A stretch of DNA of 64,000 bases from Verrucomicrobiales bacterium (lineage in GTDB: Bacteria > Verrucomicrobiota > Verrucomicrobiia > Limisphaerales > UBA9464), in NCBI GenBank assembly GCA_027488845.1, contig JAIYBC010000030.1, positions 124,001 through 188,000 on the forward strand. Reading direction: 5' to 3'. The notes beneath the pieces are model-generated. The model made no database searches. It saw only the letters and a program-made list of their open reading frames with translations, and was not told the DNA's origin. Both the position numbers and the translations under genes were made by a program. Of this stretch, positions 35,680-45,858 are shown piece after piece; positions within the stretch are counted from its first letter, which is position 1; every line of letters begins with the position of its first letter.

Positions 35680-36420
35680 TCAGGGGGTGGTGACGGCCAG
35701 GTTCCGCTCTGCGGGAGTGACGGCCCACTGGTTGATGGGGTTGAAGGACCTGCCGTAGCGGAGGAACTCGACGTGGCCATCGACCATCGCGTAGTTCGAC
35801 CCGCCGCCGCGGCCGGTCTTGGTCGAGTTGCCGTGCAGGCTCTGGTTCAGGCCGTTCAGGTCGTCGAGGGCGTCGTAGTCCATGTGGTATTGGAGCTGTG
35901 CCGAGGAATCCCGTTCGCCGAAGGCGATGGTGGCGGAGGGTTCGACGATGTCGCCTTCGCGGATGATGATCTCGCCGTTGCCGCGCCGGCGGAAGTCGGC
36001 CATCTGGGCGTTGCCGACGATGTGGCGGTAGAAGTCGTTGAAGCCGTTGATCACGTAGGTGCGGGGAGCGGTCTCGGCCACGCGGTCGCCCACGTCGGCG
36101 ACGTTGGTGGTGCCCTTGGCGCCGGAATCGGTCGGGCACTTGAGCAGCTTCAGGTCCTGGTAGTAGGGCCGCAGCGTGGTGCACCAGCGGTTGGTCTGGA
36201 TGCGGGGAGGGAAGTGTCCCTGGGACTCGCCCGCATACATGTGCAGCGCGAGGGCGATCTGCTTCTCCTGGTTCAGGCAGGCGATGCGCTTGGCGGAGCC
36301 CTTGGCGGCGGCAAGGGACGGCAGGAGCATGCTGGTGAGGATGCCGATGATGGCGATCACCACGAGCAGCTCGATGAGCGTGAAGCCTTGGCTGCGGGGG
36401 AGGCGCTGAGGGAATCTCAT
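35680..36420 (-). CDS. Prepilin-type protein (type II secretion-like pseudopilin)
   Basis: A 246-residue protein from the ATG at 36420. The prepilin signature is perfect: [20 protein letters not shown], with cleavage expected after Gly12 and the Glu five residues into the mature protein. This is followed by [29 protein letters not shown], typical of the Verrucomicrobia/Planctomycetes group of lone pseudopilins. The C-terminal part has [15 protein letters not shown], a remnant of the H-x9-DG motif. Such genes occur in many copies per genome and are not part of a pilus operon. The role is unknown. Confidence 0.9.
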   Translation of the reverse strand: MRFPQRLPRSQGFTLIELLVVIAIIGILTSMLLPSLAAAKGSAKRIACLNQEKQIALALHMYAGESQGHFPPRIQTNRWCTTLRPYYQDLKLLKCPTDSGAKGTTNVADVGDRVAETAPRTYVINGFNDFYRHIVGNAQMADFRRRGNGEIIIREGDIVEPSATIAFGERDSSAQLQYHMDYDALDDLNGLNQSLHGNSTKTGRGGGSNYAMVDGHVEFLRYGRSFNPINQWAVTPAERNLAVTTP

Positions 36421-36529
36421 GGTTTGGCAGGGATGGAAACCCGGTTGGGCCCGGATTGTTACGTCCCAAATTCCGGAATCGTTCGGATGGACCGCCGTCC
36501 GGGCCGGGCGTTCGACGAAGGGAAGCGAT

Positions 36530-37726
36530 TCAGGCTTCGACCGAAGGCGAGGATCCGGCCCGACCCCGTTTCCACACCGCCACGGATCCGGCCAGTCCGA
36601 TGAGCAGGGCCCCGGAAACCGCCACGGCGGGGGCGAAGGTGCTGCCGCTGAACCACAACGCGGCGGTGCTGACCGCGGGACCGGCGCCGATGCCCAGTCC
36701 GATGAACGCCTCGTGTATCCCGCCGTGCTCGCCCTTGGTCTCGCTGCCGTCGAGGGCATAGAACAGGGAGGAGTAGTACAGCAGCCCGGTGGCCCATCCG
36801 AACGCGACCTGGCCCAGGACCAGGATCCAGAGCTGCCGGGTCGTCATGATGGCGATGAAGCCGGCGATCAGCAGGACCATGGCGCCGAGGAACCAGCCGA
36901 AGCGGTAGTGCCATCCGTGCCAATGCCACAGCAGCAGGAAGGTGGCGGTGCGGACGCCGTACCAGACGGCCATGAGCTGGCCTGCCTGTTCGATGGAAAG
37001 ACCGGCGTTGGCGGCGATGCCGGGCACCACCGCGAGCAGCGTGTTCATCGCCATGTAGGCAAACGGGTTTCCGATCCAGGCCAACTGCTGGAAGAACCTC
37101 GGCTTGCGGGACTGCACCTCGGGATCCGGATGCCAGGTCTCGGCGGGAGGCGCGGTGGCCAGCCAACGGTCATGGCGTCGTTCGAGCACGAAGGTGGCGG
37201 CGAACAGCAAGAGGTGCAGGAGGATGGGCAGCCAATACAGGCTGGAGGCTCCGAGGCGTTCGAAGATCGAGCCGCCGAGGAAGTATCCGGCGGTGCCGGC
37301 TCCGGCCCAGGTGACGTTGTAGAGTCCGATCCGCTGCGGCAGTCGGTCGTGGGGCTCATGCTCCGCGACCAGGGCCTCGAGCATCGGCCAGGTGAAACAC
37401 ATGGTCACCGTCCACACCAGCATCGCCGCGACCTGGGCTGCGGCCGACGGCACGAGCCAGCCCAGGGCGATTCCCGCCGCCATGCCCCCGAAGCCGATGC
37501 GCAGGCTGGTGAAGTACCCGTGGCGTTGCCCGAACCGGCCCGCGAACCAGGAGGCGCCGACGTACAGGAACCCATGGATCGCCCCGATCCCAAGCGTGTG
37601 CAGGTTGGTGAACCCGTGGTCCCGCTGGAGCAGGAACATCAGGTAGTTGAAATAGTAGGCCGTGGCGAAGGAGTTGATCCCTTCGAGCACGTAGTAGCCG
37701 GTCTTCGCCGGCGAGCGGGACTTCAC
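36530..37726 (-). CDS. Major facilitator superfamily transporter
   Basis: A 398-residue membrane protein with about twelve hydrophobic helices. The preferred start is GTG at 37726, just before the first helix ([19 protein letters not shown]); the frame stays open upstream but only a TTG is available. Between helices 2 and 3 lies [18 protein letters not shown], resembling the MFS loop motif. The central cytoplasmic loop is [19 protein letters not shown]. The substrate is unknown. It is transcribed divergently from the C39-like secreted protein gene. Confidence 0.85.
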   Translation of the reverse strand: MKSRSPAKTGYYVLEGINSFATAYYFNYLMFLLQRDHGFTNLHTLGIGAIHGFLYVGASWFAGRFGQRHGYFTSLRIGFGGMAAGIALGWLVPSAAAQVAAMLVWTVTMCFTWPMLEALVAEHEPHDRLPQRIGLYNVTWAGAGTAGYFLGGSIFERLGASSLYWLPILLHLLLFAATFVLERRHDRWLATAPPAETWHPDPEVQSRKPRFFQQLAWIGNPFAYMAMNTLLAVVPGIAANAGLSIEQAGQLMAVWYGVRTATFLLLWHWHGWHYRFGWFLGAMVLLIAGFIAIMTTRQLWILVLGQVAFGWATGLLYYSSLFYALDGSETKGEHGGIHEAFIGLGIGAGPAVSTAALWFSGSTFAPAVAVSGALLIGLAGSVAVWKRGRAGSSPSVEA

Positions 37727-37866
37727 GGTGGATTCCCGGATGGGCCGGGAGGGCGGGAGTGAAGGCGGCTGCCGCCACCCGCGCAAGCCGCCTTCGCCGG
37801 ATTCCGCCGGCCGGTTGCATCCTTCGCTGGACAGCGGCGTCCGGTTGCGGAGGGTGGTGTCCGTCC

Positions 37867-39075
37867 ATGAGGATGACCCGTCGACCCTTCCTTCCCTCGG
37901 TCCTGCTCGCGGTCGGGTTGGCCTTCTCCGGCAGCGCCGCCTTGGAAAGCGTCCACATCGCCGACGTCCCCGACTACGAATGGGACTACGGCTGCTTCGG
38001 CACGGCGACCGGGAACCTGTTCGGCTTCTGGGACCGCAACGGTTTTCCCGACTTCTACACCGGGCCCACGTCGGGTGGGGTTGCGCCGCTGGACAGCCGT
38101 CGCAGCGCGGGCCACTCCGGGATCCGCTCGCTGTGGGCCTCCGCCGCCGGCGTCGACGGACGCCCCTCCAACCGGCCCGGTCATGTCGACGACTACTACG
38201 TCGCCTACGAGAGCGTCGCGGAGGATCCCTACGTCACCGCGGGTCGCGCCGAACACACGGCCGACTGCATCGGCGACTTCATCGGGCTGAACCAGAAGAA
38301 GTGGACCGACCTCAACGGCGAATGCCGTGGCAACATCGACGGGTACTCCTTCGTCTTCTGGAACGGTTCCGGAGCCCGGCGCGACGCGCGTCCGGGATTC
38401 GAGCCGTCGATCCCCAAGCGTTCCGACATCCCCTCGGGCCTGATCGACTGGACCCGTTTCCGTGGCTACGACGGCGAGGCGTTCTGCCAGTTGGCGGATT
38501 TCAACCCGGTGGTGACGGGGGGGCGCGGCTTCACCTTCGAGGACCTCAAGTCCGAGATCGACGCGGGCTACCCGGTGTTGCTGTACCTCCAGCCCACCTC
38601 GCAGCTCTCGCGGACCCTCGGTGGCCAGTCCCGGGTCAATCCGGACATCCACGGCATGCTGGCCTATGGCTACCTGATCGAGGACGACGGCACGCGGTTC
38701 GTGCGTTTCCGGACCAGTTGGGGCAGCGGCGACTTCGTCTTCGCCGTCTGGGGTCCGGAACCGTGGACGCCCCTCGGCATCCTCAACTTCCCGCTCCGCG
38801 GAGTGGTCGGGTACCATCCCAAACCCAAGATCCGCTCGGTGTCCCGCGAAGGCGCCAACCTCGTCCTGAGGTGGGATGCCTCGGACGCGAACCTCGTGGA
38901 CGACCTCACCGGCGACATCCGTGCCGCCCAACTGCATGTGGTCGAATGGGCGGATTCACCCGCCGCGTCCGTTTGGACCGCGGTCTCGGAACCGCTGAAG
39001 ACCCGGGAACTGCGCGTGCCCTTGCCGTCCACGGACCGCGTCTTCTATCGCGTCCGCTCCGTTCCCACCCGCTGA
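37867..39075 (+). CDS. Secreted C39-like putative cysteine peptidase with the shared C-terminal module
   Basis: A 402-residue protein from the ATG at 37867 with a signal peptide (RRPFLPSVLLAVGLAFSGSAA). The mature start has YEWDYGCFGTATGNLFGFWD, in which Cys is followed by a helix, as in C39/papain-like peptidases. Much later come YPVLLYLQ, NPDIHGMLAYGYL with a candidate His, and RTSWGSGDFVFAVWG. Cys-His-Trp/Asn spacing fits a papain-like fold, but activity is unproven. The C-terminal 75 residues end VFYRVRSVPTR, like the proteins at 15770 and 33618. It may be a secreted peptidase or an inactive relative. Confidence 0.65.
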   Translation: MRMTRRPFLPSVLLAVGLAFSGSAALESVHIADVPDYEWDYGCFGTATGNLFGFWDRNGFPDFYTGPTSGGVAPLDSRRSAGHSGIRSLWASAAGVDGRPSNRPGHVDDYYVAYESVAEDPYVTAGRAEHTADCIGDFIGLNQKKWTDLNGECRGNIDGYSFVFWNGSGARRDARPGFEPSIPKRSDIPSGLIDWTRFRGYDGEAFCQLADFNPVVTGGRGFTFEDLKSEIDAGYPVLLYLQPTSQLSRTLGGQSRVNPDIHGMLAYGYLIEDDGTRFVRFRTSWGSGDFVFAVWGPEPWTPLGILNFPLRGVVGYHPKPKIRSVSREGANLVLRWDASDANLVDDLTGDIRAAQLHVVEWADSPAASVWTAVSEPLKTRELRVPLPSTDRVFYRVRSVPTR

Positions 39076-39203
39076 GCCCACCACACGGGGCCGGGAAGCG
39101 TTGCCGCGGAAGTCCGATACCCGGAGATTCCGGAGGCGTATTTCGGCGACGAGGCGATGGCGCCCTGGAGCCGCGTCGCCGACGGAGCCCGTCCGGCTCG
39201 ACT

Positions 39204-40292
39204 TCAACGCCGGATCCAACCGCCGCCCAGTACGAGGTCGTCCTGGTAGAACACGCAGGCCTGTCCCGGCGTCACCGCACGTGCCGGCTCATGCATCCGG
39301 ACCGTCGCCGTTCCGTCGGGCCGGGGCGACACGGTCGCGGCGGCACCGGGATGGTTGTAGCGGATCTTCGCCGTGCAATCGAAGTCGCCGGGCGGCAGAT
39401 CCCACGGGATCCAGTTGCAGGAATCGACCGTGAACGCGGCCCTGGAAAGCCGATCCTCCTCGCCGACGACGACGCGGTTCGTCGCCGGGTCGAGCTCCAG
39501 CACGTAGAGGGGACGCGGCGACGAGATGCCGAGGCCGCGTCGCTGTCCGATGGTGTAGAACTCGATGCCGTCGTGCCGGCCCAGGACCTTGCCGTCCGTG
39601 TCCACGATGTCGCCGGCGTGCCGTTCGACCAGCTTCGACTGCTCCAGGAACTTCCCGTAGTCGTTGTCCGGCACGAAGCAGATCTCCATCGACTCCTCCT
39701 TGTCGGCGGTACGCAGGCCGCATTCCCGGGCGACGTCCCGGGTGTCGGCCTTGGTCTTCTCGCCGAGCGGGAAGAGGACGCGTTCCAGCTGGTGCTGCCG
39801 GAGCGAGAAGAGGAAGTAGCTCTGGTCCTTGCGGAGGTCGCGTCCGCGCCGGAGCAGGGTGCGTCCCTCGGGCGTGGTCTCGACCCGGGCGAAGTGGCCG
39901 GTGGCGATCCGGTCGCAGCCGAGGCGTTTGGCGCGGTCGATGAGGGTGCCGAACTTGAGGTGCTGGTTGCACATCACGCACGGATTCGGGGTGCGGCCGG
40001 CGCGGTACTCGTCGGCGAAATAGCGGATGACCTGCTGCTGGAACTCCGCCGACTCGTCGACGAGGTAGTACGGGATGCCGAGCTTGGCCGAGACGCTGCG
40101 GGCGTCCATGACCGCCTGCGGTCCGCAGCACTTGTCCTCGGCGCGGTTCACGCAGTCCTGGGGCCAGAGCTTGAGGGTCACCCCGACGACATCGTGGCCC
40201 TGTTCGAGCAGGAGCGCGGCCGTGGCGGAGGAGTCCACCCCGCCGCTCATGCCGACCAGAACCCGCGTCTTCCGTTGAACCGTCGTCGCCAT
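39204..40292 (-). CDS. mnmA: tRNA-specific 2-thiouridylase
   Basis: A 362-residue protein of the usual MnmA length. It has the PP-loop SGGVDSS at 16-22 for ATP, the catalytic cysteines C105 in TPNPCVMCNQ and C205 in EICFVPDND, KDQSYFLF, and HDGIEFYTIGQRRGLG. It thiolates U34 of tRNAs for Lys, Glu and Gln with sulfur passed from the IscS/Tus system. Together with mnmD (26879-27757) it would give mnm5s2U34. It converges with the preceding secreted-protein gene and is divergent from the RlmI-like gene. Confidence 0.97.
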   Translation of the reverse strand: MATTVQRKTRVLVGMSGGVDSSATAALLLEQGHDVVGVTLKLWPQDCVNRAEDKCCGPQAVMDARSVSAKLGIPYYLVDESAEFQQQVIRYFADEYRAGRTPNPCVMCNQHLKFGTLIDRAKRLGCDRIATGHFARVETTPEGRTLLRRGRDLRKDQSYFLFSLRQHQLERVLFPLGEKTKADTRDVARECGLRTADKEESMEICFVPDNDYGKFLEQSKLVERHAGDIVDTDGKVLGRHDGIEFYTIGQRRGLGISSPRPLYVLELDPATNRVVVGEEDRLSRAAFTVDSCNWIPWDLPPGDFDCTAKIRYNHPGAAATVSPRPDGTATVRMHEPARAVTPGQACVFYQDDLVLGGGWIRR

Positions 40293-40446
40293 CGCGGGTG
40301 GAGGCTAACCTCCGCGGGCCGGAACGCGAGCGGCGAGCGGCCGCCTTCGGTTTCGTGGCTTGGACCCGGACTCCCTCCCGTGCCGGCGGCTTCCGTCGGT
40401 GCCATGTCTTGGCGGCGGGCCCGGAAACCCCTATCCCTAGGCCGAC

Positions 40447-41745
40447 ATGTCAGCGTTCGACCGCCCGCCCCAACGTCCGTACCGGCCCTCGGGTCCTTCC
40501 GGCCCGCCGTTCCGTCCGCGCCGCTCCGACGGCCCGCCTCCGTCCGCCGCGCCCGGGCCGGCCTTGGACACCTCGCGCTGGCAGACGCCCTGGGTGTGGC
40601 TCAAGTACCACACGGCGCATCCGTCGGTGTTCCCGGCGATGATCCGCGACGCCTCGGCCGGGGCGAAGCCGGGCGACTGGGTGAACGTGTACGACAAGAC
40701 CGGCGCGCCGGCCGGCAACGGACTCTGGAACCCGCGTTCGCGGGTGCCGCTCCGTCTCTTCCACACCGGGGAGCAGTTCGTTCCCGAGACCCTCCTGGGC
40801 GAGTTGGTGGAGCGCGCCGTCCGCCACCGGACCGAATTCCTGGGTCTGCCCGCGGTGACCGACGCCTTCCGCGTGGTCCATTCGGACGCCGACGGACTCG
40901 GGGGGCTCGTCGTGGACAAGTTCGCGGACGTGCTCAGCATCCAGGTCCACAGCCTCGGGATCTTCCAGCGGATCGGGCCTTGGATCGCGCGGATGCACGA
41001 GCTGCTGGGCACCAAGCGGGTGGTGTTCGAGATCGACGACGCCGTGTCGAAGAACGAGGGGATCTCCGCGAACCTGGCGAAGTCCGACCCGGTTCGGGCC
41101 GTGAAGATCAAGGAGCACGGCATCCGCTACGAGGTGGACTTCGCCGAGGGGCACAAGACCGGGTTCTTCTGCGACCAGCGAGACAACCGTCTGAAGCTCT
41201 CGCGGTACACCCAGGGCCAGCGCGTCCTCGACCTCTGCTGCTATTCGGGCGGCTTCTCGATCTCCGCAATGCTCCTCGGCGGGGCGGCCGAGGCCACCGG
41301 CGTGGATCTCGACGAGGCGGCGATCGCCATGTCCAAGCGCAACGGGAACCTCAACCAGGTCCGGGTCAACTGGACCCATTGCGACGCCTTCAGCTATGCG
41401 CGTCAGATGCGCGACAACGGGCTGCAGTGGGACGTGGTGGTGCTCGACCCGCCCAAGCTGATCCACAGCCGGGACGACGAGGACGCCGCGGAGGGACGCC
41501 AGCGCTACGAGGACCTCAACGGACTCGGAATGATGCTGACCCGTCCGGGTGGCCTGCTGGTCACCTGTTCCTGTTCCGGGATGATCTCGGTGGAGGAGTT
41601 CGAGGACATCGTGGTGCGCATGGCGGCACGGACGCGCAGGAAGCTGCAGATCCTCGACCACACCGGCCCCGGTGAGGACCACCCGGTGATGTCCAACTGT
41701 CCGGAGAGCCGCTACCTGAAGGTGGTGTGGGCCCGCGTGTGGTGA
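40447..41745 (+). CDS. RlmI-like class I rRNA (cytosine-5) methyltransferase
   Basis: A 432-residue protein. A Pro/Arg-rich, probably disordered N-terminus (1-40) precedes a PUA-like region (WVWLKYHTAHPSVFPAMI, then KPGDWVNVYDK). The EEHD-like linker comes next, then the SAM domain with VLDLCCYSGGFSISAM, ATGVDLDEAAI, DVVVLDPPKLIHS and LLVTCSCSG. The DPP motif and the late cysteines are typical of m5C rRNA methylases of the RlmI (YccW) group, which modify C1962 of 23S rRNA in E. coli. The target is inferred from the family. The adjacent chemoreceptor gene converges on it, 17 bp apart. Confidence 0.85.
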   Translation: MSAFDRPPQRPYRPSGPSGPPFRPRRSDGPPPSAAPGPALDTSRWQTPWVWLKYHTAHPSVFPAMIRDASAGAKPGDWVNVYDKTGAPAGNGLWNPRSRVPLRLFHTGEQFVPETLLGELVERAVRHRTEFLGLPAVTDAFRVVHSDADGLGGLVVDKFADVLSIQVHSLGIFQRIGPWIARMHELLGTKRVVFEIDDAVSKNEGISANLAKSDPVRAVKIKEHGIRYEVDFAEGHKTGFFCDQRDNRLKLSRYTQGQRVLDLCCYSGGFSISAMLLGGAAEATGVDLDEAAIAMSKRNGNLNQVRVNWTHCDAFSYARQMRDNGLQWDVVVLDPPKLIHSRDDEDAAEGRQRYEDLNGLGMMLTRPGGLLVTCSCSGMISVEEFEDIVVRMAARTRRKLQILDHTGPGEDHPVMSNCPESRYLKVVWARVW

Positions 41746-41762
41746 CGGTGCGGCGGGCCGGG

Positions 41763-43082
41763 TCAGGCCGGTGACGATGCGACGGGATCCGCGGACCTCG
41801 AAGCGGAGGCGCCGCGGATCTCGACGATCGCCTGACGGAGCACCTCGGCTTCCCGTTGGATCTGCTGCAGGGCCGCGGCGCTTTCCTCGGCGGAGGCGGC
41901 GTTGCCCTGGGTGATGTTCTCGATCTGGGTCACCGCGCCCGCGATCTGGGAGATGCCCGAGGCCTCCTCCTTGGCCGCCCTCGCGATCTCCGAGATCCGT
42001 TCGTCGAGCACCTTCGCGTTCTCCAGGATGCCGGCGAGACGTTCGGTCACGCGGGAGACGAGGACGGTCGTGGATTTCGCTCGCTCGAGGTTCTGGGAGA
42101 CCGTGGTGGAGGTCTCGCGGGCGGCCTGGGCGCTGCGTTGTGCGAGGTTCCGGACCTCGTCGGCGACCACGGCGAATCCCGCGCCGGCCTCGCCGGCCCG
42201 GGCGGCTTCGACCGCGGCGTTCAAGGCGAGGATGTTGGTCTGGAAGGCGATCTCGTCGATCGCCTTGGTGATGGAGGCGATCCGGGCGCCGCTGGATTCG
42301 AGCTCGGCCATCGCCGACTTCATCGTGCCGAGTTCGCGGGAGCCCTCGTCGGCGTCCTGCCGGGTCCGTCCGGTCAGGAGGCGGACCTCCTCCACGTGGT
42401 CGGTCGTGCGGCGGATCATGCTGGAGATCTCCTCGAGGGACGCGCTGGTCTCCTCGAGCGACGCGGCCTGGTTGCTGGCGCCCTCGGAGATGCGTTGGCC
42501 TGTCACGGAGAGCTGGCCCGTTCCGGCGACGAGCGCCTCGGAGGTGGCGTCGAGGCGTTCGCGGATGACGGCCTCGGTGCGGAGGGCCCGGCCGAAACGC
42601 AGCGCGATCGGGACGCACAGCAGGGTCTCGAGCACGACGAACGCGGCATGGAGCAGGACGATGCCGAACGACGCGTCGTAGTTGAACACGCTGCGTGGAA
42701 GCAGGAGGAAGAAGGCGACATGGTGGACCGCGATGGTGGCCGCGGCGGTGACGGTCACCCAGGGGTTGCCGAAGGCGGTGAGCGCGGCCAGGGCCACGAA
42801 GACGTGGAAATGGGCCTCGATCATGCCGCCCGCGAGATGGATCAGCAGTCCGCTGAAGCACATCGAGGCCGCGGCGATGGCGTGGGAGACGACGATGGCC
42901 CCGGGGCGGAGGAGGAAGGTGCCGACCGGACCCGCGAGGATGGCTAGGGACAGCACCGCGGCGAAGGTCATGCCCTGTCCGCGAAGCCATGCCACGAGGA
43001 CGGCGATGGGAACGTGGGCGGCAAGGATGAGGAGCGCGAAGCGCTGGCTCCGTCGTAGCGTTTGCTTCAGGTGGTTGTTCAT
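41763..43082 (-). CDS. Methyl-accepting chemotaxis protein with polytopic sensor
   Basis: A 439-residue protein from the ATG at 43082. The first 190 residues contain about six hydrophobic helices and no periplasmic ligand domain. They carry histidines in and near membrane helices ([30 protein letters not shown]). The cytoplasmic part is a long coiled coil with the conserved hairpin [21 protein letters not shown] and [17 protein letters not shown]. No HAMP domain is evident between the membrane part and the coil. It would signal through CheA/CheW, which are not in the window. It shares an ATGA overlap with the upstream Cys-X-Cys protein gene. Confidence 0.9.
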   Translation of the reverse strand: MNNHLKQTLRRSQRFALLILAAHVPIAVLVAWLRGQGMTFAAVLSLAILAGPVGTFLLRPGAIVVSHAIAAASMCFSGLLIHLAGGMIEAHFHVFVALAALTAFGNPWVTVTAAATIAVHHVAFFLLLPRSVFNYDASFGIVLLHAAFVVLETLLCVPIALRFGRALRTEAVIRERLDATSEALVAGTGQLSVTGQRISEGASNQAASLEETSASLEEISSMIRRTTDHVEEVRLLTGRTRQDADEGSRELGTMKSAMAELESSGARIASITKAIDEIAFQTNILALNAAVEAARAGEAGAGFAVVADEVRNLAQRSAQAARETSTTVSQNLERAKSTTVLVSRVTERLAGILENAKVLDERISEIARAAKEEASGISQIAGAVTQIENITQGNAASAEESAAALQQIQREAEVLRQAIVEIRGASASRSADPVASSPA

Positions 43083-43714
43083 CGTGGGGATTTCGAAGGG
43101 GATCCGAGGGTGGTGAGTCGACGCGTTGCCGAGAAACGGGTGGAGACCCCGCAGCCGTAGACGGGGAGGGCCTCTGGACGCCGTCCTGCGACGACGTCGG
43201 CGATGAGGTCGGCGTCCCGCCAGGCATCCGGTGCGCCGGGGCGGGGACCGTGGCCGCCCGCGTAGCCGGGCGAACCGTCCGGACCGAAGACGAAGAGGAA
43301 CGGACCACCTTCGGCCCCCGTTTCCCTGGAGGCCTCTTCCGGGGTTGTCACCCGGACCGTCCAGCCGGCCCCGGTGAGAGACGACTCCACGGCGGGATCC
43401 GGTTCGACGAGCAGCACCGACTCGACGACGGCGTCCGAGGGGCCCCTGCGGGCGAGGTGCTTGGCGAGGCGCCGTGAGCAGCCGCATTCCGAGACCAGAA
43501 CGTGGACCGCGGTCCACCGGGCGCCGGAAACGGGACGAGGGCCGGTCCTGTGTTCCGGTTGGGGCAGCGGGCTCCAATGCTTCGCCGCGAGCAGCGTCAT
43601 CGGAACGCCGATCGCCAGGAACCAGCCGGCAAACCAGGCGAGTGCGATGGTCCCACGGAAGGACGTCCGTTCGGATCCTGGGGTCGGGATCGAGTTGGTC
43701 GCGCGTTTGGGCAT
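43079..43714 (-). CDS. Membrane-anchored protein with a Cys-X-Cys thioredoxin-like domain
   Basis: A 211-residue protein from the ATG at 43714. One transmembrane helix ([23 protein letters not shown], given in part) follows a basic N-terminus. The exported domain has [22 protein letters not shown] with Cys-Gly-Cys near the start of a helix, as in thioredoxin-like folds, then [21 protein letters not shown] and [10 protein letters not shown] with a third Cys. The 3' end overlaps the chemoreceptor gene by 4 bp (ATGA), so the two are translated together. The sequence resembles no enzyme I can name; a redox sensor or accessory of the receptor is an inference. Confidence 0.72.
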   Translation of the reverse strand: MPKRATNSIPTPGSERTSFRGTIALAWFAGWFLAIGVPMTLLAAKHWSPLPQPEHRTGPRPVSGARWTAVHVLVSECGCSRRLAKHLARRGPSDAVVESVLLVEPDPAVESSLTGAGWTVRVTTPEEASRETGAEGGPFLFVFGPDGSPGYAGGHGPRPGAPDAWRDADLIADVVAGRRPEALPVYGCGVSTRFSATRRLTTLGSPSKSPR

Positions 43715-43798
43715 GGGCCGACACCTGACCCATCGGCGGATTCCGGCGGGGATTGAGTCCGCGACCGGCAACAATGCGAAGGTGGACCTTCGGGGGCC

Positions 43799-43829
43799 TT
43801 GACAGCGGATGCGGTTGGGCGACTAGAAA
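43799..43829 (+). promoter_or_regulatory. Possible sigma-70-like promoter of htpG
   Basis: TTGACA at 43799-43804 is followed, after 19 bp, by TAGAAA at 43824-43829. This is about 80 bp upstream of the htpG ATG. The spacing is slightly long, so it is only a candidate. Confidence 0.35.
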
Positions 43830-43907
43830 TGCCGTTCCGCTCCGGTCAGGGCCCACCGGCCGCCGGGGTGGCAACGAATCCGAAACCGCGATCCGAACCG
43901 TCGAAAC

Positions 43908-45752
43908 ATGAGCCAGCCGGAACAGCATTCCTTCCAAGCCGAGATCCAACAGCTTCTCAGCATCGTCATCCACTCGCTCTACACCGACCGCGAGGTCTTC
44001 GTCCGCGAACTCGTCTCCAACGCGGCCGACGCGTGCGAGAAGATCCGCTTCCTCCGCACCAGCGGCGAGGTCGCGGGGGGCGAGGCCTCCCCTTCGATCA
44101 CCGTGACGACCGACGAGTCCGCGGGCACGTTGACCATCGCCGACACGGGCATCGGCATGACCCGGGACGAGTTGGTGAAGAACCTGGGCACCATCGCGCA
44201 TTCCGGGACCAAGGCCTTCCTCAAGGCCTTGGCCGAGCAGCAGAAGCCGGACACGCGCCTCATCGGCCAGTTCGGCGTGGGCTTCTACTCGGCCTTCATG
44301 GCGGCGCAGCGGGTGGACGTTTACAGCCGGTCCCAGCGTGAGGCCGGCGATGGCTGGCGTTGGACCAGCGAAGGGGGCGGCGGTTTCACCCTGGAACCGG
44401 CGCCCGAGGCCACTCCCGGCACGCGGATCGTCCTCACCCTCAAGGAGGACGCGAAGGACTTCGCCAAGGGCCCCACGCTCGAGCGGATCATCAAGCGGTA
44501 TTCGAACTTCGTCGCCTTCCCCCTCGAGCTCAACGGCACGCGGGTCAACACCGTCCAGGCCATCTGGGCCCGCTCCAGGAACGAGGTGAAGGAAGAGGAG
44601 TACACCGAGTTCTACGAGTACCTCGCCCACGACTCCGAGGCGCCGCTCTACCGCCTGCATTTCACCGCCGACGCCCCGATCGCGATCCAGGCGCTGCTGT
44701 ATGTGCCGTCGCGCAGCCTGGAGATGCCGGGCATGGTGCGACAGGAGTCCGACGTCCACCTGTACTGCCGCAAGGTGCTCATCGATTCCAAGCCCCGCGG
44801 ACTGCTCCCCGAGTGGCTTCGGTTCGTCCGCGGCGTGGTCGACAGCGAGGACCTGCCGCTGAACGTGTCCCGTGAGCGGATGCAGGATTCCGACCTCATG
44901 CGGAAGCTGAGCAAGGCCCTCACCAACCGCTTCCTGAAGCACCTGTCGGAGGAGGCGGAGAAGGACGCCGAGGCCTACGGGAAGTTCCATGCGGAGTACC
45001 ATCGTTTCCTCAAGGAAGGCGTGCTCAGCGACTGGGAGAACCAGGCCGCCCTGGGCAAGCTGCTGCGTTACGAGTCCTCCGCGACGGAGGCCGGGAAGAA
45101 GACCTCGCTCGCGGACTACGTGAAGCGCATGCCCGAGGGGCAGAAGGAGATCTACTACCTCCTCGCCAAGGACCGTGCGTCGGCGGAGGCGAGCCCGTAC
45201 TTCGAGGTGTTCCGCGAGCGCAAGTTCGAGGTGCTGTTCGTGGACGATCCGATCGACGAGTTCGTGATGGACCGCCTGCGCGAGTTCGAGGGCAAGGAAA
45301 TCACCGCGGCCGAGAAGGCCGAGCTGGACCTGGAGAACGCCAACAAGGACGGCGCCCTGAGCGACGACGACGCCAACACGCTGTCGGGATGGCTGAAGGC
45401 GACTTTGGGCGAAGGGGTGAACGCCGTGCGGTCGTCGAAGCGGCTGGTGGACAGCCCGGTGGTGGCGGTCGAGAGCGACAAGTTCATGACCGGCACCATG
45501 CGGCGGACGCTGAAGATGATGGGGAAGGATCCGTCGGCGGCCGGCATGGATTCCGCCCCGGACCTCGAGATCAACCCGCGCCACCCGGTGGTGGTGAAGC
45601 TGAACCAGCTGCGCCAGAGCGACGCCACGCTGGCCGGCCTGGTGGCCGAGCAGCTGTTCGACCAGGCCCGCCTCGCCTCCGGCCGCCTGGAGGATCCCCG
45701 TGCGATGCTCCAGCGCATGAACACGCTCCTGTCGAAGGTCGTGGGGGCCTGA
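43908..45752 (+). CDS. htpG: Molecular chaperone HtpG (Hsp90)
   Basis: A 614-residue protein of normal HtpG length. The GHKL ATPase domain begins [23 protein letters not shown] and has [16 protein letters not shown], the [12 protein letters not shown] lid motif, and [22 protein letters not shown], the middle domain ([24 protein letters not shown]) and the C-terminal dimer domain follow. It is an ATP-dependent cytosolic chaperone. It is preceded by a candidate promoter and followed by a hairpin shared with the converging ychF gene. Confidence 0.97.
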   Translation: MSQPEQHSFQAEIQQLLSIVIHSLYTDREVFVRELVSNAADACEKIRFLRTSGEVAGGEASPSITVTTDESAGTLTIADTGIGMTRDELVKNLGTIAHSGTKAFLKALAEQQKPDTRLIGQFGVGFYSAFMAAQRVDVYSRSQREAGDGWRWTSEGGGGFTLEPAPEATPGTRIVLTLKEDAKDFAKGPTLERIIKRYSNFVAFPLELNGTRVNTVQAIWARSRNEVKEEEYTEFYEYLAHDSEAPLYRLHFTADAPIAIQALLYVPSRSLEMPGMVRQESDVHLYCRKVLIDSKPRGLLPEWLRFVRGVVDSEDLPLNVSRERMQDSDLMRKLSKALTNRFLKHLSEEAEKDAEAYGKFHAEYHRFLKEGVLSDWENQAALGKLLRYESSATEAGKKTSLADYVKRMPEGQKEIYYLLAKDRASAEASPYFEVFRERKFEVLFVDDPIDEFVMDRLREFEGKEITAAEKAELDLENANKDGALSDDDANTLSGWLKATLGEGVNAVRSSKRLVDSPVVAVESDKFMTGTMRRTLKMMGKDPSAAGMDSAPDLEINPRHPVVVKLNQLRQSDATLAGLVAEQLFDQARLASGRLEDPRAMLQRMNTLLSKVVGA

Positions 45753-45796
45753 GCCGCTCCGGATGGGGTGCCCCGGGGTAGGGCGCCCAAAAGCGG

Positions 45797-45832
45797 GACG
45801 GGCGGCCGCGGAGGAAATCCGGGCCGCCCGTC
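45797..45832. terminator. Bidirectional terminator between htpG and ychF
   Basis: GACGGGCGGCC (45797-45807) pairs with GGCCGCCCGTC (45822-45832), an 11-bp stem extended by CGG/CCG over one bulged G, with a 7-nt loop. On the minus strand CGCTTTTGG follows. It lies between converging genes. Confidence 0.55.
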
Positions 45833-45858
45833 ATGCTCGTCCTGGACTGCGTTCCAAC

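Noticed and set aside
37728-41675. A 1315-residue plus-strand open frame
   Set aside because: It overlaps the C39-like gene in another frame and mnmA and rlmI-like genes on both strands, and is Arg/Gly/Pro-rich; no family pattern is present.
43083-45584. Upstream extension of the chemoreceptor frame on the minus strand
   Set aside because: The extension is antisense to htpG and lacks signal or domain features; the ATG at 43082 starts the first membrane helix directly.
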